Below, piece after piece: positions 1 to 9,022 of a DNA stretch of 64,000 bases (the stretch's first letter is position 1; each line of letters opens with the position of its first letter). Origin of the DNA: Bradyrhizobium sp. Ec3.3 (GTDB taxonomy: Bacteria > Pseudomonadota > Alphaproteobacteria > Rhizobiales > Xanthobacteraceae); contig NZ_AXAS01000012.1 in NCBI RefSeq assembly GCF_000472925.1, forward strand, positions 62,001 to 126,000, written 5' to 3'. The notes beneath the pieces are model-generated. The model saw nothing but the letters and a program-made list of their open reading frames with translations. It had not been told where the DNA came from and searched no databases. The position numbers were made by a program, and so were the translations under genes.

Positions 1-570
1 GTCTCGGTCCGGGTGGTCGCCAACGAGTTCCGCCCGTCCCGCAACTTCCGCAAGGTGATGGCGCGCAACGCCGACATCATCGGCGAGCAGCGCAGCGCGG
101 TTCCGACCTCCGAGCAGTATTCGGTGTTCCGCGGCTATCTCGACGCCCGACACCGCCATGGCGGCATGGCCGACATGACCGTGCTCGACTATGCCATGAT
201 GGTCGAGGACAGCCATGTGGAGACCCGCATCATCGAGTACCGCAAGCGCGGCCCCGACAGCGGCATCACCGGCCGCGGCGAGGAGCTCTTGGCGGTGGCG
301 CTGACCGACGTGCTCAGCGACGGGCTGTCGATGGTCTATTCCTTCTTTGAGCCGAGCCAGGTCGGCCGCTCGCTCGGCACCTTCATGATCCTCGACCACA
401 TTGCCCGCGCCCGGCGCCAGGGCCTGCCCTACGTCTATCTCGGCTACTGGATCGAGGGCTCCAAGAAGATGGACTACAAGGCGCGCTTCCTGCCGCAGCA
501 GCGCCTCGCACCCTCCGGATGGCTGCGCGTCGACGCACAAGGCGACACGGCGTCAGAGCCGCAGGATTAG
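1..570 (+). CDS. bpt: Aminoacyl-tRNA--protein transferase (Bpt/ATE family), 5' end outside window
   Basis: This is the C-terminal part of an aspartate/glutamate leucyl- or arginyl-transferase, which adds a destabilising residue from charged tRNA to N-terminal acidic residues in the N-end rule pathway. The frame is already open at base 1, so the start lies upstream. About 189 codons are visible, ending in TAG. They contain the conserved C-terminal blocks of the family: the RPSRNFRKV run, a YSFFEP motif, the S/R-LGTF segment and the [17 protein letters not shown] block. These GNAT-fold elements bind the aminoacyl-tRNA. Whether leucine or arginine is transferred cannot be decided from this part; the Bpt name follows rhizobial convention. 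The next gene runs on the opposite strand. Confidence 0.88.
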   Translation, partial: VSVRVVANEFRPSRNFRKVMARNADIIGEQRSAVPTSEQYSVFRGYLDARHRHGGMADMTVLDYAMMVEDSHVETRIIEYRKRGPDSGITGRGEELLAVALTDVLSDGLSMVYSFFEPSQVGRSLGTFMILDHIARARRQGLPYVYLGYWIEGSKKMDYKARFLPQQRLAPSGWLRVDAQGDTASEPQD

Positions 571-591
571 GCCCTTTCGACGTCTTGCCGC

Positions 592-2040
592 TCAGGGGAC
601 TGCCGCTTCGGCCTGGTGCGCCGCGGCCGTCCTGGCGCCGGCGCGATGTCTGACGATGAAGTTGAGCGCCGCGATCCCCGGCAGGAAGAAGTAGCCGCCT
701 CCGAGCGGCTTGGTGAACGAGGCCAGCGTCACTTCGCTGCCGCTCGGCAATCCGGGAATGGTGAACGTTTTGGGGTCAGGAAGCGACCCGACGACGGGGT
801 CGTCCTGGTCGTGGAGAGTCCCGAACCTTGGGTTTTGTACCCAGCGCTGGTGAATGAACTCGAACTGGCGCTCGAGATCCGCATTGCACGCGATGAAGAA
901 CAGGCCGTCGCGCGTGCCGCTGTCGGTCTCTTCGCGATAGGGCCGTCCACGGCGGAGCAGCCGGTGCAGCTTGGATGACTTGATGCTTGATTGCACATCG
1001 ATGCCCAGGGAATCGCGCGGGTTGGACCTACGGATGTGAGCCCCCTTCGGACAAGCGAAGCCATTTGCATCCTCGACACGGTAACGGAAGGCGTCGGCCG
1101 CCGAATCCGATCCCGGGGGGCCTTGCCAGCCGAGCGGCATGCCATCCATTCGACGTCCCATCAGCTTTTCGCAGATGCCCTGGCCGTTCGCTTTCCTGAA
1201 CTCCTCGAACGCCTCGACATCCTGCTGGATCTGGCGCACGGCCAGGTAGCTTCCGTTCAGCGTGAAGCGGTCTCCCGACTGCGGCCACTCCTTCACATTG
1301 GGACAGTAAGTGAGTTCGTCATACTCGTTGCGATAGCCCAGAACGAATTCTCCGGGCTCGACGACACGATCTTCATAGAAATGGCCGGCGTCCCGTTCGG
1401 CCTGCTTCCGCGACGCGCCTCCCTCTTCTCTGAGGCCGCGGATCACGGGTTGCGCGAGGCCATCGCGAAACCCGAACGGCTCGCGCAGTCTGCCGTCTTC
1501 TTTCTTCTTGAACGAGCAAGGATTGTTTTCGACGGTCCTGATGACGAACACATCTGGATCGGGAGCCTCCATTCGTGATTCTTCGTCGAGCACCCACCAT
1601 TGCGCTACGAGAACATGGACCGTCTGGCAGCCGTCGTGGCCTTCAACATCGGACCAGCGCCATTGATCACGCGAAGTGTCTCTCAACAGCTCTTTGCGCA
1701 GCGCGCTCCCCATGCCGCTGCTGAAAGGAGTCGGGAACGGATGCGTCTCGGCCTCGGAACAGCCGAGCTTCTTCAGCCCTGAAAAACTGAAAGCGACCGC
1801 CACCGCTTCGCTGATCGATGCTTCCGATTTCGCCTTGCCTTCCTCGACGCGCTTGGCACTGACGACCAGGCCGCTGTTGGCGAGTTGTGCAAGCCATGCC
1901 CGGGCCTGATCCTCGCGGCCGTCGCGGATCGTCAGCAGCCAGAAGCGGCTGGATTTGAGCCAGCCGAAGCCGCTCTTCAGCATGCCCTGGATGTCGTGTC
2001 TCTGCTTGGAAAGATGCGGCGCGTGCTTCACGTACTTCAT
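592..2040 (-). CDS. DyP-type heme peroxidase
   Basis: Predicted 482-residue dye-decolourising-type peroxidase, a heme enzyme that uses H2O2 to oxidise a broad range of substrates. The GXXDG motif is GFRDG at residues 190-194 (catalytic Asp193). A probable proximal heme-ligand His335 lies in CPKGAHIRRSNPRD, with the adjoining conserved arginines. The length fits the larger DyP subclasses. There is no Tat or Sec signal and no encapsulin-type C-terminal tag that I recognise, so it is probably cytoplasmic. I chose ATG at 2040 because it overlaps the upstream stop by ATGA and the product starts MKYVKHAPH; a longer frame upstream lies inside the preceding gene. It is the last gene of the four-gene operon 8353 to 592. 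Its physiological substrate is unknown. Confidence 0.88.
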   Translation of the reverse strand: MKYVKHAPHLSKQRHDIQGMLKSGFGWLKSSRFWLLTIRDGREDQARAWLAQLANSGLVVSAKRVEEGKAKSEASISEAVAVAFSFSGLKKLGCSEAETHPFPTPFSSGMGSALRKELLRDTSRDQWRWSDVEGHDGCQTVHVLVAQWWVLDEESRMEAPDPDVFVIRTVENNPCSFKKKEDGRLREPFGFRDGLAQPVIRGLREEGGASRKQAERDAGHFYEDRVVEPGEFVLGYRNEYDELTYCPNVKEWPQSGDRFTLNGSYLAVRQIQQDVEAFEEFRKANGQGICEKLMGRRMDGMPLGWQGPPGSDSAADAFRYRVEDANGFACPKGAHIRRSNPRDSLGIDVQSSIKSSKLHRLLRRGRPYREETDSGTRDGLFFIACNADLERQFEFIHQRWVQNPRFGTLHDQDDPVVGSLPDPKTFTIPGLPSGSEVTLASFTKPLGGGYFFLPGIAALNFIVRHRAGARTAAAHQAEAAVP

Positions 2041-3848
2041 GTTTCGATGGCCCTCATAATCAGGTCGTCGTTTTTCTCGTTGCGCTCGCCGAACAGGGCG
2101 TCGCGCAGCCCAGTGGCGAGATTGATCTCGTCGATCGTCGCGTTGCACGCCACGAAGCGGTACAGATTCGGAAGCATGCTGTCGCGCGCGTAGGATTTGA
2201 ACTTCAGCTCGCACTTCACTCCCCGGTAAATGAGAAACCGCGTCGGCGGGAAGCTGCGCGGCTGCGCAATGCCGGGCTGACCGGCCACCGCCGGTACGCG
2301 CGGGTTCAGCTCCGTCCACCGCCATGCCAGCGTCGTTCCGCTGGAAGCGCCGTTGATGAAGTCGTCGAGGTAGCCGCCAAAATTGCCGTCATAGTTCGAG
2401 CAAAACAGGAAGCGGCGACCGTTGTCGATGATGTGCCAGTGGCCGAAATGGATGCCCGGCGCATCTCCCAGCCATCCCTGCGTGAAAAACACCCGTCCGG
2501 CGAACGTCACGATGCGCAGGGAAGCCCGGATGCACCACGCGCTCCACCCCTGCGGACCGCACAAGTCCGTCAGGCTGATCATGTGCTGAATTCGGTCGAC
2601 CTCTCGCGCCTCGCATCTCTCGATCGACGGGTGGATCTGCTGGGCGCGAGGAACGTCGTCTTCGAGTGGATGAAAGAACCTTTCGCTCAGCGTCGTGAAC
2701 CGGCGATTGAGCCGGGAAAACAGCGCGCCGATGCAGAGCACCACGATGATCGCGACAACGGCGATCTCGGTGAGTTCCAATCCAGTAAGCTTCGGTATCT
2801 TCGGTTCGATGGTCTGTTCCATATACTCCGGCACCAGCGCGTAGGCCAAAGGAGCGAGGGTGTAGGCTATGGCGCACGCGGCGATGGCCAGGAGCAGCGG
2901 CACGCCGATGACCCAGCCGGCCACATAGGTAGACAGCGACGAGATCGTCTCAGTCGGCCGTTCGAGTTCGCGCTGAATGCTCTTCAACCAGCGTCTCCAG
3001 GACACGAATTGCGCCGGGAGCGGGACCAGGAACAGCCAGACCAGAAATGCAATCACCGACACCGCCAGCAGAAAATGTCCACTCATTGCCAGCAGACATT
3101 TGCTCGTCTTGCTCACGGCGTCCTCGATCGCCAGCACGACGGGATGCGGCTCGCCGAAGAACCAGTTGTAGGCGCGCGGAAGCGCCCCGCCGAGCCAGAG
3201 CACGACGAACCAGAGGACGAGCGCGCTTACTGGATAGGCGAGCTTCGCGCCGATGCCGGCGCCCTTCCCGCGCCAATAGGATCGCGGTGCAGGTTTGGCC
3301 GCCCACTCGAAGCGGGGGTTCGTGTATGCCCATCGTGCCAGCGCCAGGGCGAACGCGGTGCGATCATTGCCGTATTTCGGCTTCAGCGTCCGCGCTTCGT
3401 TTCGCGTCTGCTTGAGCAGCTCCGCTTCCATCTGGATCTGCCGAACCGACCGGTCGCGGGCGCCGACGAAGGCGCCATCGGCGATGCTGTGGCATTCCAT
3501 CAGCCGGCCAAGCAATTGCTGCTTCTGCTGATCCGTCGGCTCTTCGACGTTGGGGAAATACATGCCGCCGAAGAGCGACCACATCGCGCCGCCGGAATGG
3601 TAGATCAGCCGGTACAGCAGGTCGTATGGGCTGAGACCCTCCTCGACGGCAAGCTCGAGCATCAGCGAAGGCCGCTGCTCCGCTGCATCGGCCATGGCCG
3701 GCAGGAGCCCGATCGATGCGAAGTGCACTACCGCGACATCCTTGAACAGGTCATTCAGCGCGCCAGAAACGGGCGTTGGAATTTCGCCTCCGCCGGGCCA
3801 GCCTGGCGCAACGATGCAGATCATCTGCTGCCGGACAATCTCGAGCAT
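2037..3848 (-). CDS. Multi-pass membrane protein of the cyclase-P450-DyP operon, unknown function
   Basis: A 603-residue protein of no family I can name. The N-terminal 200 residues are soluble. Hydrophobic segments at about 205-225, 255-275, 308-340 and 361-378 predict four or five membrane spans. The last 200 residues are again soluble and contain a striking FCSNYDGNFGGYLDDF block (residues 482-497) preceded by HFGHWHIID. This C-terminal block resembles, by memory only, domains found next to heme peroxidases in other bacteria, perhaps an alpha/beta-barrel related fold; I cannot verify this. Start ATG at 3848 lies 18 bases after the P450 stop, and its stop overlaps the DyP start by ATGA. The membrane location suggests that the P450 and peroxidase work on a lipid or membrane-delivered substrate, which is inference. 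Confidence 0.8.
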   Translation of the reverse strand: MLEIVRQQMICIVAPGWPGGGEIPTPVSGALNDLFKDVAVVHFASIGLLPAMADAAEQRPSLMLELAVEEGLSPYDLLYRLIYHSGGAMWSLFGGMYFPNVEEPTDQQKQQLLGRLMECHSIADGAFVGARDRSVRQIQMEAELLKQTRNEARTLKPKYGNDRTAFALALARWAYTNPRFEWAAKPAPRSYWRGKGAGIGAKLAYPVSALVLWFVVLWLGGALPRAYNWFFGEPHPVVLAIEDAVSKTSKCLLAMSGHFLLAVSVIAFLVWLFLVPLPAQFVSWRRWLKSIQRELERPTETISSLSTYVAGWVIGVPLLLAIAACAIAYTLAPLAYALVPEYMEQTIEPKIPKLTGLELTEIAVVAIIVVLCIGALFSRLNRRFTTLSERFFHPLEDDVPRAQQIHPSIERCEAREVDRIQHMISLTDLCGPQGWSAWCIRASLRIVTFAGRVFFTQGWLGDAPGIHFGHWHIIDNGRRFLFCSNYDGNFGGYLDDFINGASSGTTLAWRWTELNPRVPAVAGQPGIAQPRSFPPTRFLIYRGVKCELKFKSYARDSMLPNLYRFVACNATIDEINLATGLRDALFGERNEKNDDLIMRAIET

Positions 3849-3866
3849 GGCTGTCCTTCTCCGCGC

Positions 3867-5150
3867 TTACGGGATACGCATACGCATGCACGACATCAGC
3901 GGCCCGTCGTACACGATGGCCTTGCCTTCACCGCGCGCCAGCTGCAGCCCGGGCAGGGTCAGCAAGCCGATCAGCGCGCTCGTCAGGATTTCGACTGCGT
4001 AGTCCCTGGCAGGACATTGCCGGTAGCCATATCCGAACATGAGATACCGCAAGGCATGTTCGTTGCCCCAATTGCGATGCGGGCAAAACTTGCCGCTGTC
4101 AGGAACCGCGGTTGAATCGAACAGGGCAGCGATCGACAAGAGCGAGACCTTCCCGCCGCCTGGACACTTGGCATTGTGTCGCGCGCCGGTCTCGACTTCG
4201 GTATCCCGCGGCACGTCACGCGCCAGGAGCGGAAAGATCGGACGGAAGCGCATCAGCTCGAGCACATGGTCGCGCACGACGTTGCGGAAATTGGCGTCGG
4301 TCCAGACGGATGCGCCAAGACTTTTGGCCTGCGATCGTAGCTGTTCGTAGACCTTCGGCCGTTCCAGGAGCTCCTGCACGGCAAGAGCTCCGGACTGCAC
4401 CGTGACCGGATGCGAGATCCAGGCAAGGCCCACCGCGTTTCGTTCAATGTCCGCAGTGGAGCTCGTGACACCCCACGCCGTGCCGATGAGGCCGGTTAGG
4501 CGACCGATCCGCGCCTGTAGCGCATCCCCGCAGGTTTCCGCTCGCCGCCGAACCCCTAATGTCGCCAAGCTGCCAGCCAAGAGCTGCCCCGCGACATATC
4601 GGATTTCCAGCAGGTACTGTCGTTGCAGGCCCTGATTGACATTGCCCTGCGCGGCCGCGGCCGGGGCCGCCGAGCCCGCAACCACGGCGCCGGTTGCCGT
4701 TCCATACAGGGGCCTCATGGCATGAAACACCACCCACATCAGGTAATCATCAATCAGATCGAAAGCGCCCGCTCCGGGTTGGCTCACAGTATTGATCCGT
4801 CGCTTGGCCTCATCATCAGAGTCGACTGGAACGTTCAGAGCGGCCAACCGCTGATGGACCAGGTCCCTGTCGGAATCGTAGGTGGGACCTGGATCCATGC
4901 CGATCAGATAGGTCCCGGAGACCATGTTGGCCTCATGCGCCGTGTTGGAGAAGCTTCGCGTCCTTGTCAGGACACCTTTGACGGCACTGGCGCGGGCCAC
5001 CATGCTGCCGCCCAGCGAGGGCCAGCGCCTGAGCACAGCGCCGACCGCGCGCAGGACGATGATGTGACGATTGAGCCAGCAAAAGGCACCATAGGAGAAG
5101 TTGCGGGCTCCCGGCGACAAGGCATCGGGTTCATACATCGAGAGTTTCAT
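3867..5150 (-). CDS. Cytochrome P450, non-canonical I-helix
   Basis: A 427-residue P450. The heme-thiolate loop is FGYGYRQCPAR at residues 372-382 with Cys379 as axial ligand. The K-helix ExxR is ELMR at 298-301, followed by the expected RFRPIFP. The I-helix region (about 236-252, NAVGLAWISHPVT) lacks the usual A/G-G-x-D/E-T oxygen-activation motif. This is known for P450s that rearrange hydroperoxides (CYP74, prostacyclin synthase, fungal diol synthases) rather than hydroxylate. Start ATG at 5150 overlaps the cyclase stop by ATGA. No dedicated ferredoxin or reductase gene lies nearby, which fits a peroxide-dependent or isomerase role. The family assignment is firm; the reaction is inference. 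Confidence 0.9.
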   Translation of the reverse strand: MKLSMYEPDALSPGARNFSYGAFCWLNRHIIVLRAVGAVLRRWPSLGGSMVARASAVKGVLTRTRSFSNTAHEANMVSGTYLIGMDPGPTYDSDRDLVHQRLAALNVPVDSDDEAKRRINTVSQPGAGAFDLIDDYLMWVVFHAMRPLYGTATGAVVAGSAAPAAAAQGNVNQGLQRQYLLEIRYVAGQLLAGSLATLGVRRRAETCGDALQARIGRLTGLIGTAWGVTSSTADIERNAVGLAWISHPVTVQSGALAVQELLERPKVYEQLRSQAKSLGASVWTDANFRNVVRDHVLELMRFRPIFPLLARDVPRDTEVETGARHNAKCPGGGKVSLLSIAALFDSTAVPDSGKFCPHRNWGNEHALRYLMFGYGYRQCPARDYAVEILTSALIGLLTLPGLQLARGEGKAIVYDGPLMSCMRMRIP

Positions 5151-8100
5151 GCTGGGTGCCAATCCTCTTGTCGCTTTGCAAGCGCTGCAACGGCCCGCTT
5201 CTGGTAGTAGGGCATGCCGAGACGACGCGCCGCCTCGGAGGTCTGTGCGAAGCACGCTTCGGCCGCTGGCTCATCGCCCGCGCGCCGCAGCGTCACGGCC
5301 AGTTCGTAAAGGGCTTCCGTCCGGTGCCCGCTTTGTTCGCCCGCCTGGTCGACTGCCTTGCGTCCGGTGCTGATCGCATCGTCCAGCCGTCCGAGAGCGC
5401 GATAGGCAATACCGAGGCCGACGCGCATGAACGTCCTGCCGTAAGGATTGGCCGCGTCGTAGATGCGGTCTGCGAAGCCCTTCTCCAGCACCGAGACTGC
5501 TTCGGAGGCCTTGCCATTGCGCGCAAGCGCAATGCCGAGCACCCCGCAGCAAGCCGCCAGCGTGGTCGGCACCTTGTGCGTGATGCATTGCTGCACGGCC
5601 GTGCGCATCAAGGCCTCCGCACTGTCGAGTTCCTCCTCCTCGACCCAGATCTGTGCCTGGACCGTGTCGACTATCAGACGCGAATACGGATGATCGACCT
5701 TGGACAAAATCTCATAGGCGCGAGCGCAGACCTCGTGCCCGGCTTCGCAATCGCCAAGGCGCCATAGCGTGCTGGCATGGAACGCGTACAGGTTGATGAT
5801 GGGGATGACAGCCCATCCGGGTTGGACGTAGTGCTCAGCTAACTCGGGCGCGTAGTCGGCCAGCAGGACGCGGCCTTCCGCGGCCGCCTCCGAATACCGC
5901 CCGAGAGCGTGAAAGTGCAGGAGGCGCGCCTGATGCGCCGCCATCGCCATGTGGCGACGCTGGGCAAGGCGGGCCGCTTCCAGGCCGTGCGTGGCATGCC
6001 GCAGCCCCTGTTCGAAGCGTCCGCGCATCCACAGAAACACCGCCGTCTGCGTCGAAACCGATGCGCGCGCGGGTTGGTCGTCCAACTGTGCGGCAAGGGC
6101 CTCGGCGCGCTCCATATTGCTGAAGATCTCGTCGATCTGCCCGAGCGCCATCATGGCGCCGATGGCTTCCAGCCGGAGCGCAAGTTCAAGGCCCTGCGCA
6201 GTCCGCGTGCCGCCGGCGCGGCGAGCCGCTTCAATGCCCATTTCGAACAGTTGCAGGGCTTCCTGATTGGCCGAGCGCGAGATGGCGCGCGCCATCGACT
6301 TCACGGCGTATCTTGCCGCATGCTCCCATTCCTCGCCCTTGAAGGCGTGATGGGCCAGAGCTGGCGCGGCATCGGCGTCCTCGGCACCGGGCTGCGACAG
6401 CAAAGCGAGGAAGGCGAGCCGATGCAGCGCCTTGAGGCGGGCGCGTGTCAGCGCCCCGAGCACGACGTCCCTGACCAGTGCATGACGGAACACGAAAGCG
6501 TGCTGCTCCAGCGAACGCCCCGTGGGATCGGGGCTCGTCAGCAAGCCGGACGAGACGCAAAGACCAAGCAGCTCCTCGGTCCGCGCAAAGTCTTCGTCCT
6601 GCATGGCTGCGATCAGCTCTCGCGTGATGGGATCACCGAGAACACTCGCCGCCTCCAGGGCCGACTTCGCGGCATCCGGCAGCCTGTCGACCCGCGCGCC
6701 GATCACGGCGGCGATGGAGCCCGGGACCCGCAACTCCCCGAGGGGGCGCTGCAAACGGTAGGCACCCGGCGTTCCCTCGAGTGATCCGTCATCGATCAGC
6801 GTGATGACCAGTTGCTCCATGAAGAAGGGATTGCCGTCGGCGCGACGAACCAGCTCGCTGGTCACCCCAAGCACCGAAGGATCATCGCCGAGCAAGGCTC
6901 GCGCGAGGACGAGCATCTCGCCGTCCCGCAGGGGCTCGACCAGGTACTCGGCGAACCACGTCGTCTGTCCCCATTGATGCTCGAAATCCGGACGGTAGCT
7001 GACGCAGACCAGAACCTGCAGCCCCTGGAGCCGGGGCAACAAGGCCTCGAACAGCCGCCGGCTGTCGCGATCGGCCAGGAACACATCCTCGAGCACGAGC
7101 ACGAACGGGCCGGCCCGAACGCGCTGGCGAACGAGCCACAGCAGCGCCTCGCCGATACGGCGCCGCCTTTGCGCCGGATTGAGCACCAGCCAAGCTTCAT
7201 TGGGCGCAGCAAACCCGAGCAGATCGCTCAAAGCCGCGAGATGGTCGGCGCCTTCTGCCGGCCATTTCGCGAGCAAGGATTGCATCGCCGCCTGCTTGAC
7301 GTCGGTCGCGCTCGTACGAGGCAACTCCAGCAGACTGGCGATCAGGTCGGCCGCGGTGCTGTAGGCTCTCGTGCTTGCATAACCCCTCGCCTGCGCGACG
7401 CACAGGTCCACACCGTGGCCTGCGAGAGCGGCCGTCCAATCGGCGATCAGACGGGACTTTCCGATGCCGGCATCGCCGCGCAGCCCGACCGTCCGCATGG
7501 CGCCTTGCCTGACGGTTTCGAGCTCCCCCGCCAGAATCTGCAACAGCTCCTGGCGCCCGATAAGCGGTGCCCAGCGCTGCTTTCGCGTCAACGGTGCGGC
7601 CGCCGAGCTTTCGGTCTCGACCACGACTTCGTGAAGTTCGATCGGGGCGGCCAATCCGCGCACGGGCTTTATTCCGACCGGCCGCGTGTCGATCTGCAGT
7701 GTGACGAGGCGCTGCGTCGCCGCGCTGATCAAGATGCCGCCCGGGGGCGCCAGTTTCTCCAGCCGCGACGCGATGTGGATCGTCTGGCCGTCCGCACCGT
7801 AGTGCGACCACTGGTACTGTCCGACGATCCCGACCAGGACCTCGCCCGAGTTGATGCCGATGCGCAGCGTCGGGCTGGCGACGCCTTGCGCCTCCTGGCC
7901 GGGAATGGTTGCCCTCTGCATCTTCAGAGCGGCCATGCAGGCCCGCAAGGCGTGATCTTCCTGCGCCAGCGGAGCGCCGAACAATGCAACGAGGCCGTCT
8001 CCCAGCAATTGGCTGACGGTGCCTCCAAAGGTTTCGACCGCGTCGGCAAGCAGGTCGAGCGTTCGGCCGAGATAGTTCCGGGATTCCTCGGGGTCCGCGT

Positions 8101-8353
8101 GCTGCAACAATGAGGTCGAGTCGCAGACGTCGACGAACAGCACGCTCACCTGCTTGTTTTCGGTCAGCAGCTGCGCCCGCGAGTTGGGACGTTGCGAAGC
8201 GGATCGCGGCTCGCGCTCCGTTGCGCCTGAGGTTGAGGGCCCGGAAGACTTGTCGGCGGCACGGTTGAGACCGGCGCCGCATTGCGGGCAGAATCGGTGC
8301 TCAAGTTCAACTCGGGCGGAGCAAGCAGGACACCTGGTCACGGCACTACGCAC
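5147..8353 (-). CDS. Zinc-ribbon / class III cyclase-like / AAA ATPase / TPR regulator
   Basis: A 1068-residue multidomain protein. Residues 8-25 form a CxxC...CxxC zinc ribbon. Residues 65-245 are a class III nucleotidyl cyclase homology domain with metal Asp75 and Asp119 (LLGDG). A P-loop GDAGIGKS at 293-300 opens an AAA/STAND-like ATPase, and roughly residues 640-1060 are TPR-type helical repeats. The conserved transition-state Asn of cyclases is His193 here (TIHIASRL), while Arg197 is kept, so catalytic activity is uncertain. The assigned start is GTG at 8353 with only a weak GAAG upstream; a GTG at 8341 is an alternative. It heads the operon with the P450, membrane protein and DyP, and may be a signal-responsive regulator of those enzymes. 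That role is inferred only from context. Confidence 0.85.
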   Translation of the reverse strand: MRSAVTRCPACSARVELEHRFCPQCGAGLNRAADKSSGPSTSGATEREPRSASQRPNSRAQLLTENKQVSVLFVDVCDSTSLLQHADPEESRNYLGRTLDLLADAVETFGGTVSQLLGDGLVALFGAPLAQEDHALRACMAALKMQRATIPGQEAQGVASPTLRIGINSGEVLVGIVGQYQWSHYGADGQTIHIASRLEKLAPPGGILISAATQRLVTLQIDTRPVGIKPVRGLAAPIELHEVVVETESSAAAPLTRKQRWAPLIGRQELLQILAGELETVRQGAMRTVGLRGDAGIGKSRLIADWTAALAGHGVDLCVAQARGYASTRAYSTAADLIASLLELPRTSATDVKQAAMQSLLAKWPAEGADHLAALSDLLGFAAPNEAWLVLNPAQRRRRIGEALLWLVRQRVRAGPFVLVLEDVFLADRDSRRLFEALLPRLQGLQVLVCVSYRPDFEHQWGQTTWFAEYLVEPLRDGEMLVLARALLGDDPSVLGVTSELVRRADGNPFFMEQLVITLIDDGSLEGTPGAYRLQRPLGELRVPGSIAAVIGARVDRLPDAAKSALEAASVLGDPITRELIAAMQDEDFARTEELLGLCVSSGLLTSPDPTGRSLEQHAFVFRHALVRDVVLGALTRARLKALHRLAFLALLSQPGAEDADAAPALAHHAFKGEEWEHAARYAVKSMARAISRSANQEALQLFEMGIEAARRAGGTRTAQGLELALRLEAIGAMMALGQIDEIFSNMERAEALAAQLDDQPARASVSTQTAVFLWMRGRFEQGLRHATHGLEAARLAQRRHMAMAAHQARLLHFHALGRYSEAAAEGRVLLADYAPELAEHYVQPGWAVIPIINLYAFHASTLWRLGDCEAGHEVCARAYEILSKVDHPYSRLIVDTVQAQIWVEEEELDSAEALMRTAVQQCITHKVPTTLAACCGVLGIALARNGKASEAVSVLEKGFADRIYDAANPYGRTFMRVGLGIAYRALGRLDDAISTGRKAVDQAGEQSGHRTEALYELAVTLRRAGDEPAAEACFAQTSEAARRLGMPYYQKRAVAALAKRQEDWHPA

Positions 8354-9022
8354 TCATCAATGGCTTCAACGAATAACCGGCGCTCATCCGCATGATCATC
8401 GTCTCGCTTGAGGACGTGAACCTGCGCGCAAACAGAGTGGCGGGAGGGCCTGACAAACGTGGCGAAAAGTCTTCCCGCCGGTAAAACAATCAAGACGTCG
8501 ACATGCGCTTCGCGCGGCATACCTTTGTTCGGAAGGTGCCAATTCCGAAATGCCGGCACCTTTTGTCCTGCCCTTCGAGACGCGAGGCCTATGTTGACCC
8601 GAACGGCAGCCGCCTTGGAGCAAACCCAATGGATCTAAACCAATGGATCTAAACCAAACGTCCTGCGCCCATCCATCGAAGTCGCGCGTTGCCGACGATC
8701 ATGTCTGATGAGAAGCGCGGTTGACGCGCTCATCTCAGCGCATCATTTCGCGGCGTGCAAAAACCATCTTGAAATAACCAACGCCATTATGAGCCCCTAT
8801 CAAAAATTGAATTCATTATACGCGCCTAGCCAAAATTGAAAAGGACGAATCCGTAAAAGCCCGGGGTACCAGGCGTCAGGCCGCAAGCAAAGCTCGATTA
8901 TTCCGTCCAACGGCCGAATGCGTTCCGATTTTCCCGCCTTTTGAGGGCACTTTCGAGTGGCGGACGACGGTATCCCCGGGGTTTGCGTACCGATCGATCT
9001 CGGAAAAGGATGTCCTCAGCCC
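8354..9022. other. Intergenic, no gene supported; tandem 14-bp repeat
   Basis: The 669-bp gap separates the operon A regulator from mntH. Short minus-strand frames here have no recognisable product or ribosome site. The only clear structure is a perfect two-copy tandem repeat of a 14-mer beginning CCAATGGATC at 8626-8653. A locally AT-rich patch at about 8770-8840 carries two imperfect CAAAAATTGAA/CAAAATTGAA words. The operon A promoter should lie in its left part, but I cannot point to one. Confidence 0.6.
8626..8653. repeat. Two perfect tandem copies of a 14-bp unit
   Basis: The unit CCAATGGATCTAAA occurs at 8626-8639 and again at 8640-8653, followed by a partial third CCAAA. It lies in non-coding DNA about 270 bp upstream of operon A. 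It could be slippage or a paired regulator site. Confidence 0.8.
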
